Below, one piece after another: positions 49,106 to 60,710 of a stretch of DNA of 64,000 bases. The position numbers were made by a program, and so were the translations under genes. Each line of letters opens with the position of its first letter. The first letter of the stretch is position 1. A model generated the notes under the pieces. That model had not been told where the DNA came from, did no database searches, and saw only the letters and a list, made by a program, of their open reading frames with translations. The stretch is from Pogostemon cablin (Eukaryota; Streptophyta; Magnoliopsida; Lamiales; Lamiaceae), in the NCBI GenBank assembly GCA_023678885.1, contig CM042985.1:7552985-7616984 (forward strand), read 5' to 3'.

Positions 49106-51480
49106 TTCGGTTTCGTGGTGAAGCGTGACACGTTAGGCTAGGGTTTATGTGATTAATTTTTCGGAATTAGGATCACATGTTTAGGGTTTTGGTTTTATTG
49201 CGCAAACCATGAATATCCCTATGTGAAATATACCCTATATCATATCTGTTCGTTGATGGTTGTGTGTGAGAGGATTCGACGAAAACTGTTCGTCAATTTC
49301 ACATGGAAGGAAGAAATTGAGAGAAAATCCAGCGCAGTGATATTGCAGAGGCAATAACCAGAGTTTCAACCGTCAGATCAGACTGAATTTTGGTCAGTAC
49401 GTTCGGATTTTGTGGATGTACATTCTGAACGGTGGAGATCGAATTTGGAGCTTGTTCTTGCTGGGATTACGCTGAAAACAGAAGCAGATCTTTGGGCGAT
49501 TCTGTTTTGCGCAGTCGAGGGAAAAGAGCCGTTTCTCACAAAATAACCGTTGGATCGACCTGTAATTTGGACAGCATGTTCAGGACTTACAGTAATAGAT
49601 TCTGGACGGTGGAGATTGGATTCTGAGAGTTTTGCAGTTTCGAACTACGAACGACAGTTGGTGTAGTTTGGTGTTGCGCGTTGGGCTGAACTTGGTTTCA
49701 TGCAAGTAGGCCCTTAGACGAGCGACAGTCCGGGCGAGGGACGCTCGTCAAGGCACTTGGGGCGCTCCCTGACATGATTGGCGGTGGGATATGACGATGG
49801 ATGTCTTGGGGCACAAGCAATCCTGCTTGTTGCGTAAGGCATCGATTCCACAGTAGGAGTGTCGGACAAGACATTAAAATTTAGAGGCATTTTTATTCCT
49901 AATATATATAACTGTCATAATTGATTTAATTGTCTATTATTGTTATATATATATATGGATGCCTGATCTCTATGATTTATTGTCTTATATAGAAGCATGC
50001 TAGATTGCGTATTATATTTGGTATATTATATGCATGTATTGCTAGAGTGTTGGATAAGACATCCAATTTTAGGAAAACTAATTCCTAATATATAACTGCC
50101 ATAATAGATTGTATATTATTGTTATATATGGATGTCGAATTAATTCCTAATATATGACTGCTATAATTGATTTAATAATCTATTATTGTCATATATGGAT
50201 GTCGAATTAATTCCTAATATATAACTGCTATAATTGATTGTCTATTATTGTTATATATGGATGATTCCTAATATATAACTGACATAATTGATTTAATTAT
50301 CTATTATTGTTATATATGGTTGCTCGTCGATATCGATGATTTTGATAATCTAGACGATATGACGATCGATATCGATAGTTTTGGAATGTTGATAATCTTG
50401 ATGTTTTTTGAATATTTGATAATCTAGTCGATATCGATGATTTTGATAATCTGGACGATATCGACGGTCGATATCGATGGTTTCGAAAATTGGACAATCT
50501 GGAAATTTCAAAAATTTGATAGTCTGGAAGTCTTTGCTGATATTCGTGCCTGGTGGCGAACAATCGAATTCGCTGATATATAACTGTTAATGATTGATTT
50601 AATTATTGATTATTGTTATATATGTATGCATGACTCTCTGTGATTTACTGCCTTATGTGCCGTAATAGAAGCATGCTAGCGTTGCGTATTTTATTCTGAA
50701 TATCATATGCATGTAAAAACCCTCGGTGTTAAATTACTAAGTGGGAGAGGGGATTGGTAAAAATTCCCGCGGCCTCCATTATTGGTTTGTTAGCAATGTG
50801 AATAAACTTGCGCGTCGGCATTAGAGCCTTCCTCCCCATCGGATGAGTTTATTCATGGATTGCTGGGACAGACTTCTTTAAATAATTATGTTTGTAATGT
50901 GATGCATATGAACTTGCGCGTTGGCATAGACCTTCCTCCCTATCGGATGAGTTCATGTGCGGATCACTGTACAGACTTATAATTGATGACTGTAGGAAGT
51001 TATCCGAGCGCGTGTGTACTTCTCCATCTGTAAGGCACATAAGCTTGGGCCGCGGACTTGGGGTCAAATAATGGTGTACACTTAGATGTGAATAATAAGT
51101 ATCCTCCCCATCGGAGTCACTGCTTTTATTTGCATGGCTAAAGAGGAACCGACTATTAATTATTTTGTCATGAGGTTAGGTTGACAAATGAAATTAATGG
51201 GTAAAACCTTCTCTTGTAAATGTTCGGGTTTGTAAACGTCCACACTATCGTGGCTTGCAGACTCACGGTGCTTGAGATGTCGGTGAATTTTATTTTTATA
51301 TTGTTTTGAGGGAATCAATATAAAAGGATAAAATTCGAAGATTTGATCGATGTATTTATTTATGATTCTCTGTAATTTCAAATAGTTTTATTTCACTTAT
51401 GGTTGACTAAAAGAAATTATATTTACTGGTCCAAAATTAGATGATTAGAAAAGAATCTTGGATTTGAATTTTACTGCTTA
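49106..51480 (+). other. Copia internal 5' region, non-coding with minisatellites
   Basis: More than 2 kb between the primer-binding site and gag-like sequence has no coding frame. It includes a repeated CCTAATATATAACTG...TTATATATGGATG unit of about 62 bp (about 49890-50320, again at 50575). A CGATATCGATGATTTTGATAATCT unit recurs at 50325-50560. A diverged repeat with CTTGCGCGTYGGCAT and CCTTCCTCCCYATCGGATGAG occurs at about 50810 and 50910, with a partial third copy at 51105. Confidence 0.7.
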
Positions 51481-54287
51481 AGAAAATATATGTGTTCTCA
51501 CTAAAGGATGTTCTCATGATGCCTATTAAAGTCTCTAGTGAAGAGATGAGAAGTTTATAGAAATATGATGGTCTCATGTAACTCTTCGGATATTTGACTA
51601 AGTTAAAAGGCGGTACATCATGATTGAATTTGATGAATGAATTGGAAAGCTTGGAGTAGAAATTGAAGGGAAACCTAGATCAATTTAATTCTCCGTAGAT
51701 TGCCTAGATGTTTTGAGTAAGTTCCACCTGAATTACAAGAGCATGTATATGGTGGGAAACTTCTAACAAAACATGTGGGAAATGAAAGCCATTTTCATCA
51801 TAATATGAACAAGTTTTATATCTTATTCACTAGCTGTTTAAACATGATTATTGATGGCATCTACTGACACGAAGTGTGTAGATACTGGAATCACTAAATG
51901 TTTATTACTAAGTGAGGATAAGATTGTTATGACATGGGTGAAACTACAAGAGTAGTCGCTATTGCAGTGGGAGTTGTTTATTTATCTTACGATATGAATA
52001 AACGTTTGATTTTATGAGATTGTCTTTACGTACGTTTTCATAGAAAGAATTTGATTCAGTTTCTATGCATTTACGGATGGATACTCCATTTCATTTAAAT
52101 GACATGGTCATAATAATGAAGGATGGAGCTGTAATCTGTTGAGGTATATTAGTGACAATTTGTAAACTCTTAAATCATGTTTATCCCCTGGATGCGACAA
52201 ATAGTAATTAATAATGAGTCTTCTAATCTAGTAAGAGAAAGGTGCCTTCGGAAATGAATTTCCCACCTTAATGGTGTGACGAATAGAAGGAATAACACTC
52301 TTATGGTAGTGATTAGATAGATGATGAATTATTTGAAATTACTAAATTCATTTTATGGACATGCCCTAGAAACTGTAATTCGTATGAATGTTTGTCTGTT
52401 TGTGGGATATCCTAGAAAAATGAAGGATGATTTATTTAGTCCACAAGATCGAAGAGTGATTGTTAACATAAACACTAGATTTTTGGAAAAGGACTATGTA
52501 ATAAATCAAATACCCATGTATAAGTTGTTCTAAAGGAAGTGAGAGGAAAACACGAAGTATTAGTACCAAGTGTACAAGAGGATATACCACAAGGTAAACT
52601 GCGACGCGTGTCACATCTGATATACAATTGCGTGTAGTGTCTTCTCGTAGTGGGAAGGTTGTTCTAACACCTGATAGATATATGTTTTGGGAGAGTCGTG
52701 AGGCTTGGTCCCTAGTAAACATGGAGTTAACCCACAGATACGACGAAGCACTACAAGTTAGAAATGCCTAAATCTTAACAAATTGCAATAAATGTTGAAA
52801 TAGAATCAATAGATTCTAAATAAGATCTGGATGATTGTAGAACCACGGATGGTGTGAAAACTATTGGAAGTGGTCATACAGAATAAAAGAGGATCATAGA
52901 ATAAGGTGAAAACCTTGGAAGCAAGCTTATTGCGAAAAGGTATACTCAGAAAGAAAGGGTTCGATTATGAGAAAACCTGTTCGCCGGTAGCTATGCTTAA
53001 GTTGATCCGGACTCTTTTATTTGTTGCTACTCATATGAAATATGAGGGATAACAAATAGATGTCGAGACAGCTTTCCTGATTGGAAGTCTTAAGGGAAAC
53101 ATCTATGTGAAGCAACCAGAGTGATTCATTGCAAAGAGCTAAGAGCATTGTGATAGTGAGCTTAAAAGTGTCCATTAATGGACTAAAACAAGCTTCAAGA
53201 TCATGAAACATCCGTTTTGATGAGGTAATCCAGTGACATGGATCTAATCAATGATCGGATGGGTCTTGTGTATTGAAAAGAGTGATGGAAATGTGGTGGT
53301 ATTTCTTGTACTATACGTAGATAGTATCTTGCTCATTGGAGACAATGAAAGAGTATTGTCGGGCGTATGGGTATGGTTGATAAAGCGGTATGAGATGAAG
53401 GACTTAAGAAGAGCAAAAATATCCTTTTGATCACGGTAATACGGATCACAAGAAAGGATGTTATGCTTATCTCAAGTTTCATATAATGATACGATCCTTA
53501 CTCGTTTAGCATGTGAATTTATCTAAGTGAATGTGTCTTGTGACACAAAAGTAGATAAAGAAGATGAAAGCAGTTCCTTATGCTTCGGCAAATGAGGAAG
53601 CTTAATATAAGGAATGCTATGCACGAGATTGGATATCTGTTTTGCCGATGGCATGAACAGTGGGTATCAACGTAACCCGGAACAAGAATGATGAACTGTG
53701 GTAAGACATATACTTATATACCTGAAAAGGACTAGAAACTATATGTGGGCTTACCGAACAGATTCACTGATTCTTATGGGTTACATAGACTCAGATTTTT
53801 CAAATCAGATAGGGACGGCAGTAAATCCACCTCAAAGGTTATGCGTTTAATTTTAGGAAGTTGAGTCATAATGTGGAGGAGTGTTATATAGAAATATATT
53901 TCAGACTTCGGACTCCATCATGGAAAGATGATAAATTGGAGCCTATGAGGCAACCAATGTATCTGTATGACTCTAGAAACTTCATGATGGACTTTGATGT
54001 GATTCTAAGTTTGCCCAAGGTTATCACAATTTATATTGATGATATTGGTGCAGTTGCAAACTTGAAGGAATCACAAGTCCATAAGGCAATTAAACACATG
54101 GAGCGCAAGTACCACCTGTTACGAGAAATCGTATGATGAGGGGAAGGTTGTTGTCACCTAGATTGCATCGGATGATAACCTAGTAAATCCATTAACAAGG
54201 ACCTTAAGGCGAGAGCTTTTGATGGTCGTGTAGTGGGAGTGGGAATCAGATGTATGGCGGAAGACATAACATCATAGTCTTTTAGTA
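51481..54287 (+). pseudogene. Decayed copia gag-pol
   Basis: Short homology islands remain. Gag-like sequence is near 51680-51790. An integrase C-terminal-like segment is at 52321-52533 (FVGYPRKMKDD and RFLEKDYVINQ). Reverse transcriptase is at about 52930-53400, with CSPVAMLKLIRTLL and a YVDS where the catalytic YVDD is expected. RNase H is at about 53770-54136, with FKSDRDGSKSTS and GAVANLKESQVHKAIKHMER. Stops and frameshifts break every domain. The altered catalytic aspartate and scrambled frames mean no active enzyme. Confidence 0.85.
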
Positions 54288-54288
54288 T

Positions 54289-54299
54289 AAGTGGGAGAT
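54289..54299 (+). other. Polypurine tract of copia element
   Basis: AAGTGGGAGAT lies immediately before the right LTR, as in most plant copia elements. Confidence 0.85.
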
Positions 54300-55690
54300 T
54301 GTTGGATTGTATACTAAAAGTCTAGCTTTTTGTATGAACAATGTTATAACAATTAATTTGAAATGAGAATCATATGATCAAATGATTGCATCTTATAATT
54401 TATTTATATGTTCGATGCAATAGTCCACTTACTTTATACTGTAGATAATATGTTGTGCGACAACACGCAGAAGATCATATTATCGGTTTACTTATAAAGT
54501 ATAAACAGATGCTCAAAACCAAGATAGACGGGGACTCTCTATCGGGATGATTGTAGTGTGGTTTGGTATTAGCTTGTCTTGGCTATAGAATCACATTAGT
54601 GCACTTGTGTGTGTATTGAGCAGGACCGCTTGAGATCGTTCGACTTATACTGACTTATAGGAGAACTTGATCTCAGTTATTATGGAAGTTCGTGCTCTTA
54701 ATCCCTATACAATAACCTCGACACGTGGGGCAGTATGTATTTCTTTGATTCATCAATGGGTGAGATTTACATGTTATTAAATCAACAAACTCGATGAGTT
54801 GGGAAGTAGTGCTGTCTCTATGGTGTGCTGTTGATTGTAGAAGGAATCCGTGTCCGTCATAGGTTGATGATGTCCCCTTGAGGAGCTCATAAGGATTATC
54901 ATGTAAACCCTGCAGGTGGAATTTATTCCGGCATGATAATGAGGTTGAGTGGTACTACTCTTGGATGAGATATTAATTAATTGAGTTGTCAGTAACTTAA
55001 ATTAATTAATGGACATTGTATATCTTAAACATGGGGAGACTAACGAGCTCATAATAAGAAGGAGCCCAAAACGTAATTTTGGGATTGGTACGGTAGTGCA
55101 ATAATAATATTTTAGTGGAATATATTATTATTATTGGACTTAAGTATAAGCTTTGGGCTAAGCTTGGATACTTAAGCCCAATGGAGGCCCAACCCAATTT
55201 TTCCTCCTAGTCCCTGCTGTAGCCCATGTATATAAGTCACCTCAACTTATCTGGAACCCTAATCTAATTGATTATTCACGTGTGATGAGGGTTGAGAGCA
55301 GATTGAGGAGGTCTCGTAGATCGTCGCCCACACGACGTCGAGATCGGACTTGGGACATACAGCAGAAGATCAGAAGGTAGTTTGCTGCTGCTGTCCGCGA
55401 CCTTGCGAAATTTGTATAAATTCGTACAGTGCTCAGAATTTGATGATCAATATACTGACGGAAAGCCGTCGAAGAGAGGATCGTTTGAACACAAAGATCA
55501 CTCAATTCCGATATCATACGAGGAAGTTATGGCCATTCTCGTGGGACTGCGCATGCTGCCTGCGAGAATTCAACCTCTACATCAACCCTTGGTGAAAGGT
55601 AATGCGTTTCATGTTTACTTGCTTCCGCTGCTTGTTAGAAATACATGAAACCCTAACGGGTCACGTTAACCAAACGATCGAGTGACAACA
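54300..55690 (+). repeat. 3' LTR of copia element
   Basis: This is 1391 bp, collinear with the left LTR without indels. Example differences are GTGCC to GTGAC near the right end and CTGCACAGG to CTGCGCATG near position 1259 of the LTR. Confidence 0.95.
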
Positions 55691-55780
55691 TCTCCATCCT
55701 CACACGATTCCATACTACCTTAGACAATTGCTTGCTTCATGAGACTGATGAAAGGATAAGGCCAATGCCACATTTTCCTT
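55691..55780 (-). pseudogene. LINE reverse-transcriptase C-terminal remnant, part 1
   Basis: On the minus strand, SKVVWNRVRMEID is encoded just outside the copia element and continues in frame into 47700-47460 if the copia element and one TCTCC copy are removed. The pattern is that of the zf-RVT region of plant LINEs. It contains its own stop, so the LINE was dead or died later. Confidence 0.55.
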
Positions 55781-56868
55781 TTAACACTACTTCTCCTCCC
55801 TTTTTATTATTTCACGTTTGAATTTAATAAAATTTTCTTAAATACACCCATCAATCTTATTAATCCTTAGGTAACTTATTTAATTTACATTTCCTTTTTC
55901 TATCATTTTTTTAATCTTTATCCATATCAATTAATACACTTTTATATTCACTTAAAAAAGTTTAAATTTATTTCGATTAAGGATTGTTAAAACCTCTGTT
56001 CTTATAATTATGCCCCTTTATAATATTAAATCACAGTGTACATGAATTTACAATTTCGTCCCCTTAAACTTAATTTAGATCGTTAGAAGCAGCTGTATAT
56101 ATTGATGGTGAAAAGTAAGAAGTGAAAAAATTGAAAAAGAGTTGGAAAAGGAGTCAACATCCACAGCTATAGATGTTATTTTGGAGGGTACAAAAATTGA
56201 ATTAAATTATTAAATTAAAGAAAAAAAAATGTCTATATGTATATCTGATATAAAAACCCTAGCCCCATAACTCTTTATAGTGTGGTCTGTATAGAAAGTG
56301 ACTCAGCATTAATAAGCTCTCTCCCCACACACATCAATTCCCTCACCTGCTTACTAATTTTTCTCCATCACTATATTCCTCTGATCTTTTATTTATTAAA
56401 CCACCCCACCACCCACCAACACCCACTGTTGGTGCATGAATGTGGAATCCTTCATCCAGGGACCCATTCCGATTCTCGACCGAGTGGTAGAGGGATAATT
56501 TATGATGATTCAATTAATCAATTGAGATTAGATCACTAATTATGCATATAAGAGCTCCTCATTTTGAGAGAAATGAAATTTTTAATATTTGATCATTAAT
56601 GTAAGATATGTCACCACTATGGCCAATTGAACTGTCCATGTGGACATTAGCCCCTGTTTTTATACATACTCCATCCAATTTACTATAATTTTCACTTATG
56701 TCTTTCCACATAAATTTAAAAAAATAATAATTTTTAAGAATATTATGATTTTATTTTTTATAAATAAATAAATAATGAAATATATTAGGTTTGTAAGGTA
56801 AGATAATTTTTTTTCAAAATAAAATATGTGAAGGATAGTTTTGACTTTTTGCCTTTGTAAGAGGGTGA
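55781..56868. other. Intergenic
   Basis: AT-rich. A TATA-like ATATAAAAACC at about 56250 precedes an 85-codon open frame at 56282-56539 that has no domain and unconvincing codon character; I do not call it a gene. A GAATGTGGAATCCTTCATCC-to-CATTCCGATTC stretch at 56440-56480 can form a weak local fold. Confidence 0.4.
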
Positions 56869-57000
56869 ATTCAATGTGATGTTTGTTTTGGGATTTTGTG
56901 GGGTTTGAAAATCATAAATATTGATTATATGTTTGTTTTGAGTTTTAGATAAGATAGATTTTAACTTTATGTCAATTTAATGTATAATCTATTCTATAAA
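56869..57000. repeat. Partial copy of the 33886-34067 repeat family
   Basis: GTGATGTTTGTTTTGGGATTTTGTGG-type sequence followed by ACTTTATGTCAATTTAATGTATAA matches the interior of 33886-34067. The right end is not clear. Confidence 0.45.
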
Positions 57001-57711
57001 AGCATCTAAAGTCAACTTCTTTTTTTCCACTCAAAATTTGGGTCAAAATCTCCAATTGGGATCACCTGTTACACAATGGTATTTCATCTCATGTTATATT
57101 AATTAAAATTCAATACATGCCTTCAAGGGTTTAATGGTCATTTGTAGGGTATAATTTTTTTATACAAGGAAACACCAATTAAACATGAAATACGTAACAG
57201 AGAATTCAACTTGCAAAATCTCTTCAATTTCTCACTTCTTCTCAATTTCTCTTCAATTTCTCACCACTCATTTTATTCTTATTTCCTTAAATAAATATAT
57301 TTAGGTGCTTTTCTATCATATTTTTTAACCCTAATATTTTTATGTCCAACAAAATAATTAAATTAAAGACATTATTTTTATATGCATATTTTTTTTATCA
57401 ATTAACATGTTGAAATTTATTTCAATTTGAGTTAATTATTGAAAAAATTTGGGTTGTATTTGAAAATAAGGTTAAGTAATTAAGACATTATTTGAAATTG
57501 TTTATAACATATAATTACATAATGAAATATAAATATTAATAAAAATTTTAAAATTGTTAATTTTTTATAATTACATTAATTTATTATACATGAAAAACGA
57601 ATAAGGGTCGTATAACGTCGATTCAACTAAGAATTATTTAATTCATTACACATAAAGAACTAAACTAAATATTTAAATATACATATCATCACAATATAAA
57701 ACCTCATACAT
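57001..57711. other. Intergenic, AT-rich
   Basis: I see no gene or bounded repeat. Confidence 0.4.
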
Positions 57712-57893
57712 ATGCATTCCCTTCGTCCCATTCTAATAGTAATATTTGCTTTTTGCACGGGTTGCTTTTTGTACGGAGATTAAAAATTTAGTATTTTAAT
57801 GTGTATTGAGGTGAGACTGTTAGAATAAAACACTCAATTTAAAAATATGTAATTATTAGGATCATGAGACGAAGGGAATGCATAATTATATGG
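57712..57893. mobile_element. Stowaway-like MITE with extended termini
   Basis: Left ATGCATTCCCTTCGTCCCAT and right ATGAGACGAAGGGAATGCAT are inverted over 20 bp with one mismatch. About 180 bp, non-coding. Confidence 0.7.
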
Positions 57894-58650
57894 GTTTATG
57901 TGTCCACGATATATATATAGATACACTATTACAAAAAATCTATATTTATATAATTTTATTTTTTAAAATCTATTCCCGTACAGCGCACTGGTTAAAATGC
58001 TTGTAATGTATTAATTGAGGAGAAATAATGTATATAGGTATATACAAGAGTGATAAAACTTGGAGGTGGATTTTGAAAACTTAAACTTGAGTTTGAAGCG
58101 TGAAAACGAAAATCACCGAATACTAATCAAAATGAAAAAAAGTAAAAATTAAAAAATTCGTATTACATGAGAAAAATGATTAAATATTTAATGTAATATA
58201 TGGGAATTAATATCTAAATTCATTTCTTAGTTTAGTATTAATTCATCATTACAAGAAAATACATTTTATTTTACTTCTTGAAAAAGGTATTCATTTAAAA
58301 AATAAGTTTAAATTGGGTCTACTCAAGGTTACATTTTCTTTTAATATAAGTATCTTTTGAAACGGTCATTATATGTATTTTACTTATTATATTTAATAAT
58401 AAATCAATTCATCTCATAAATTTTCTTTCGTATGTCCGTTTTATAAGAGGGTGTTATTATTTTTTTTCTTCACCCGCTGAATTTTTTAACGAAAAAAATT
58501 TGCATTTTGTACCATACTATGGTTTCAACAAAGAATGAAACTTTATTGACCAATTTCAAATCACGAGACATTTTATTATGACTAACTTCTTCATACGTGC
58601 GAAAAACATATCGAATTTTCTACGTAATTTTTGCGTAAAAAACTTGTGTG

Positions 58651-58913
58651 CCAATTTCGTTTCATTATCAACATGTAAGAGAGAAAGAAATTTAACCATT
58701 AATCACCCTTAATGTTAGTTTATAATTTTCCATTATCCCCTACATGTCATCTGATCTAATTGTAAGTCATAAAAAAACTTTTGAGCCATTATTTATTTTA
58801 TTATCCACATGTAAGAGGGAAGGCAATTTAACTATTAATTACCCTAATGAGATTACCTGTTAGATTATAATTTTCCATTCTCTCCTAGATGTGATCTATC
58901 TAATTGTATGTTA
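58651..58913. repeat. Diverged tandem duplication, about 130-bp unit
   Basis: Two units, about 58651-58770 and 58784-58913, share CACATGTAAGAG, AATTTAACTATTAAT, TATAATTTTCCATT and ATCTATCTAATTGTA-type blocks in the same order. No coding content. Confidence 0.65.
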
Positions 58914-59534
58914 CAAGAATCGTTGCACCAAAATAGATAAGGAATCCTAAAAGTAGGAAATTAGAAGTGCAAATCTTCCAACATATCTGATCTATATGTG
59001 GATTACATATATAGCACATGGGTCTTATACAATTATCCAACCACCCATATATGACCCCCACATGAGAGAGAATGGAGGAGAGAGAATACAAGAACATCAT
59101 GAGGTCAAGAAAGACACCAACAAATGTATTGGCAGAAGAGAGGAAACAATTCATCAGTATACGTAAACCATTATCTAATCTTTCAATGCATATGTATATA
59201 GTACTATGTACTTATATTTCATTCATTAAAAATCTAAACTTATAAGTAAATTAAATAAAATAATTAATGAAAAAAAACACTATCGTTACTGTTAAAAGCT
59301 AAAAAGAGTGCAGAAAACGTGCAAATGCCCTGATTTTGTCCGGACTGAAGCTCCCAATATATAATGATCAAAACAATATTGCCACAAAATTAAATTAAAT
59401 CAAATTATTAATAATAATAATAACATGAAATTAAAGAAGTGAAAATAAACTAAAAGGAAATAAGATCATAGATTGAGATAAAGGCTGAAAACCTTGCAAA
59501 AGAAAATCCTTTGATGAACTTCAAAGCATTGCAT
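58914..59534. other. Intergenic, downstream of MIR390
   Basis: The part from about 59300 to 59534 probably belongs to the 3' part of the pri-miR390 transcript on the minus strand. The minus-strand open frame at 58900-59154 has no recognisable domain and is not called. Confidence 0.4.
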
Positions 59535-59660
59535 TGAGGAGCAAGAAGGAGCCATGAAACTCAGGATGGATAGCGCCGTCACCACTACACTCAATTTTAA
59601 AAAGATAGTCGTTTTGGTTCGATGCTATCCCTCCTGAGCTTTACAGATCCTCCTCTCTAC
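59535..59660 (-). ncRNA. MIR390: MIR390 precursor hairpin
   Basis: On the minus strand two arms fold into a long stem. The 5' arm (59641 down to 59621) is a 21-nt miR390: its first 18 nt equal the canonical sequence and begin with A, and the last three are ATC where most plants have GCC. The 3' arm (59575 down to 59555) matches the known miR390*, CGCTATCCATCCTGAGTTTC plus A. The pair leaves 2-nt 3' overhangs on both sides, with a mismatch opposite position 11 and another at position 19. The lower stem continues at least 10-15 pairs and the terminal loop region is about 45 nt. miR390 loads AGO7 and triggers TAS3 tasiRNA production, which represses ARF2/3/4 in leaf polarity and lateral root growth. 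A minus-strand TATA box lies about 90 bp upstream. Confidence 0.92.
59621..59641 (-). ncRNA. MIR390: Mature miR390 (5' arm), 3'-end variant
   Basis: It starts AAGCTCAGGAGGGATAGC and ends in ATC. Positions 19 and 20 differ from canonical miR390. The 5' A and the central region that AGO7 and TAS3 targeting depend on are unchanged. Confidence 0.9.
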
Positions 59661-59730
59661 TATAAAATGGGAAAATATTTTAGTGTGAAATATTTGGAGT
59701 ATCCATGAGGGAAATGAAAAGATATGGAGT

Positions 59731-59740
59731 GTATTTATAG
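59731..59740 (-). promoter_or_regulatory. TATA box of MIR390
   Basis: CTATAAATAC on the minus strand lies about 90 bp upstream of the mature miRNA and would place transcription start at about 59705, before the hairpin. Confidence 0.7.
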
Positions 59741-59760
59741 GATGAAAAATGGAGACATAT

Positions 59761-60442
59761 GGACCAAGTTAAGACATAGGAGTATATCTGTTGGAAGAAG
59801 CTATTTATGTTGTTACTTTTCTCAAATATAAGTTGGACATTAATTAATTAATGTATATATCTTCATGATTCATTTGCCATTTGTATTGACTAGTTTTAAT
59901 TTGAAGAAATAAAATAAAGTAAAAGGTTTAAAGTAATTTGCCCTTACTGTATGGCTGCCGACTTGCACTGCCTAATTTCTTGATTAACACTCATTAAATT
60001 CTAGAATCATCTTATGCTGAGGCAGTAACCTTTGTAAACTATTCTCTCCTCCCACATTTAACTTCATACTTTCTATTTTTCTCAATTCTATATTTATTTC
60101 CACCAAAAAAAAAAACATCATACTAAATAGTAACCTATATTGTTTTAAGGATTAATCTCTATTGTACTAAAAATAACTCCAGTTCCACGTTGAAATCGAT
60201 TCCACATTTATTGTTGCGTTTGTTTTATTATAGCGAATATTACCCCGATTAAAATTTGAGAATTTAATTTTATTTACCAAAATATGAAGAATGGGAATTA
60301 ATTAATTTCATTCTTATTGGCCTACCAGGCTACCTCAGTACTTCTAATTACCAAGCACATCTTAAAATATTCAAAAACAAAGAATTTTGCATGAATATTA
60401 ATTTCATTACTATAAGAAGTTTCAAAAATTAACTTCATTCTT
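59761..60442. other. Intergenic, probable MIR390 upstream region
   Basis: AT-rich sequence upstream of the MIR390 TATA box on the minus strand; no other gene is seen. It ends in CTT, the left target duplication of the CACTA element. Confidence 0.4.
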
Positions 60443-60710
60443 CACTACAAAAAAGTATTTTTTAGCAACTGAATTTACCAATGGAATTCAATCCGTTGAT
60501 AATTACCAACATAATCATTATATAAATTACCAACGGAATTATTAGCAACAAATTATCAACGGAATTGATTTTTCGTCGCTAAAAATTTACCAACCACCAC
60601 AGTACTAACAGAATTTTTACCAACAGATTCCGTTGGTAAGCCAATTTAACAATGGAATTAAGACTTTTACCAACGGAATATTCCGTTAGTAAAAAATAAT
60701 TTTTTTAGTG
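60443..60710. mobile_element. CACTA-type (EnSpm) non-autonomous MITE
   Basis: This 268-bp element begins CACTACAAAAAAG and ends CTTTTTTTAGTG-like (AATTTTTTTAGTG), with inverted CACTA termini. An exact 3-bp duplication CTT lies at 60440-60442 and 60711-60713. The interior holds several direct and inverted copies of CCAACGGAAT/ATTCCGTTGG, the kind of subterminal motif bound by CACTA transposase accessory proteins. No ORF. Confidence 0.85.

Larger units (their letters stand above)
47701..55690 (+). mobile_element. Full-length Ty1/copia LTR retrotransposon with decayed coding region
   Basis: This 7990-bp element is bounded by 1391-bp LTRs (47701-49091 and 54300-55690) starting TGTTGG and ending CAACA. 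An exact TCTCC duplication lies at 47696-47700 and 55691-55695. A tRNA-Met primer-binding site follows the left LTR and a polypurine tract precedes the right one. Degenerate gag-, integrase-, RT- and RNase H-like segments come in the copia order (integrase before RT). Its insertion split a LINE remnant on the opposite strand. Confidence 0.95.

Noticed and set aside
49890..50560. Regularly spaced repeats that could suggest a CRISPR-like array
   Set aside because: Units are adjacent and diverged with no unique spacers, within a plant retrotransposon leader.
50297..50563. 88-codon minus-strand frame with repeated RLSN/NHRYR-type units
   Set aside because: It is a translation of the CGATATCGAT minisatellite in the copia leader.
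56430..56490. Possible second miRNA-like fold around GTGGAATCC/GGACCCATTCC
   Set aside because: Pairing is short and no known mature miRNA is recognised.
56282..56539. 85-codon open frame after a TATA-like motif
   Set aside because: No recognisable domain or signal beyond a hydrophobic stretch, and no splicing or homology support by eye. Could be reconsidered with expression data.
58900..59154. 84-codon hydrophobic minus-strand frame
   Set aside because: Composition follows from AT-rich DNA; part of it overlaps a diverged tandem repeat.
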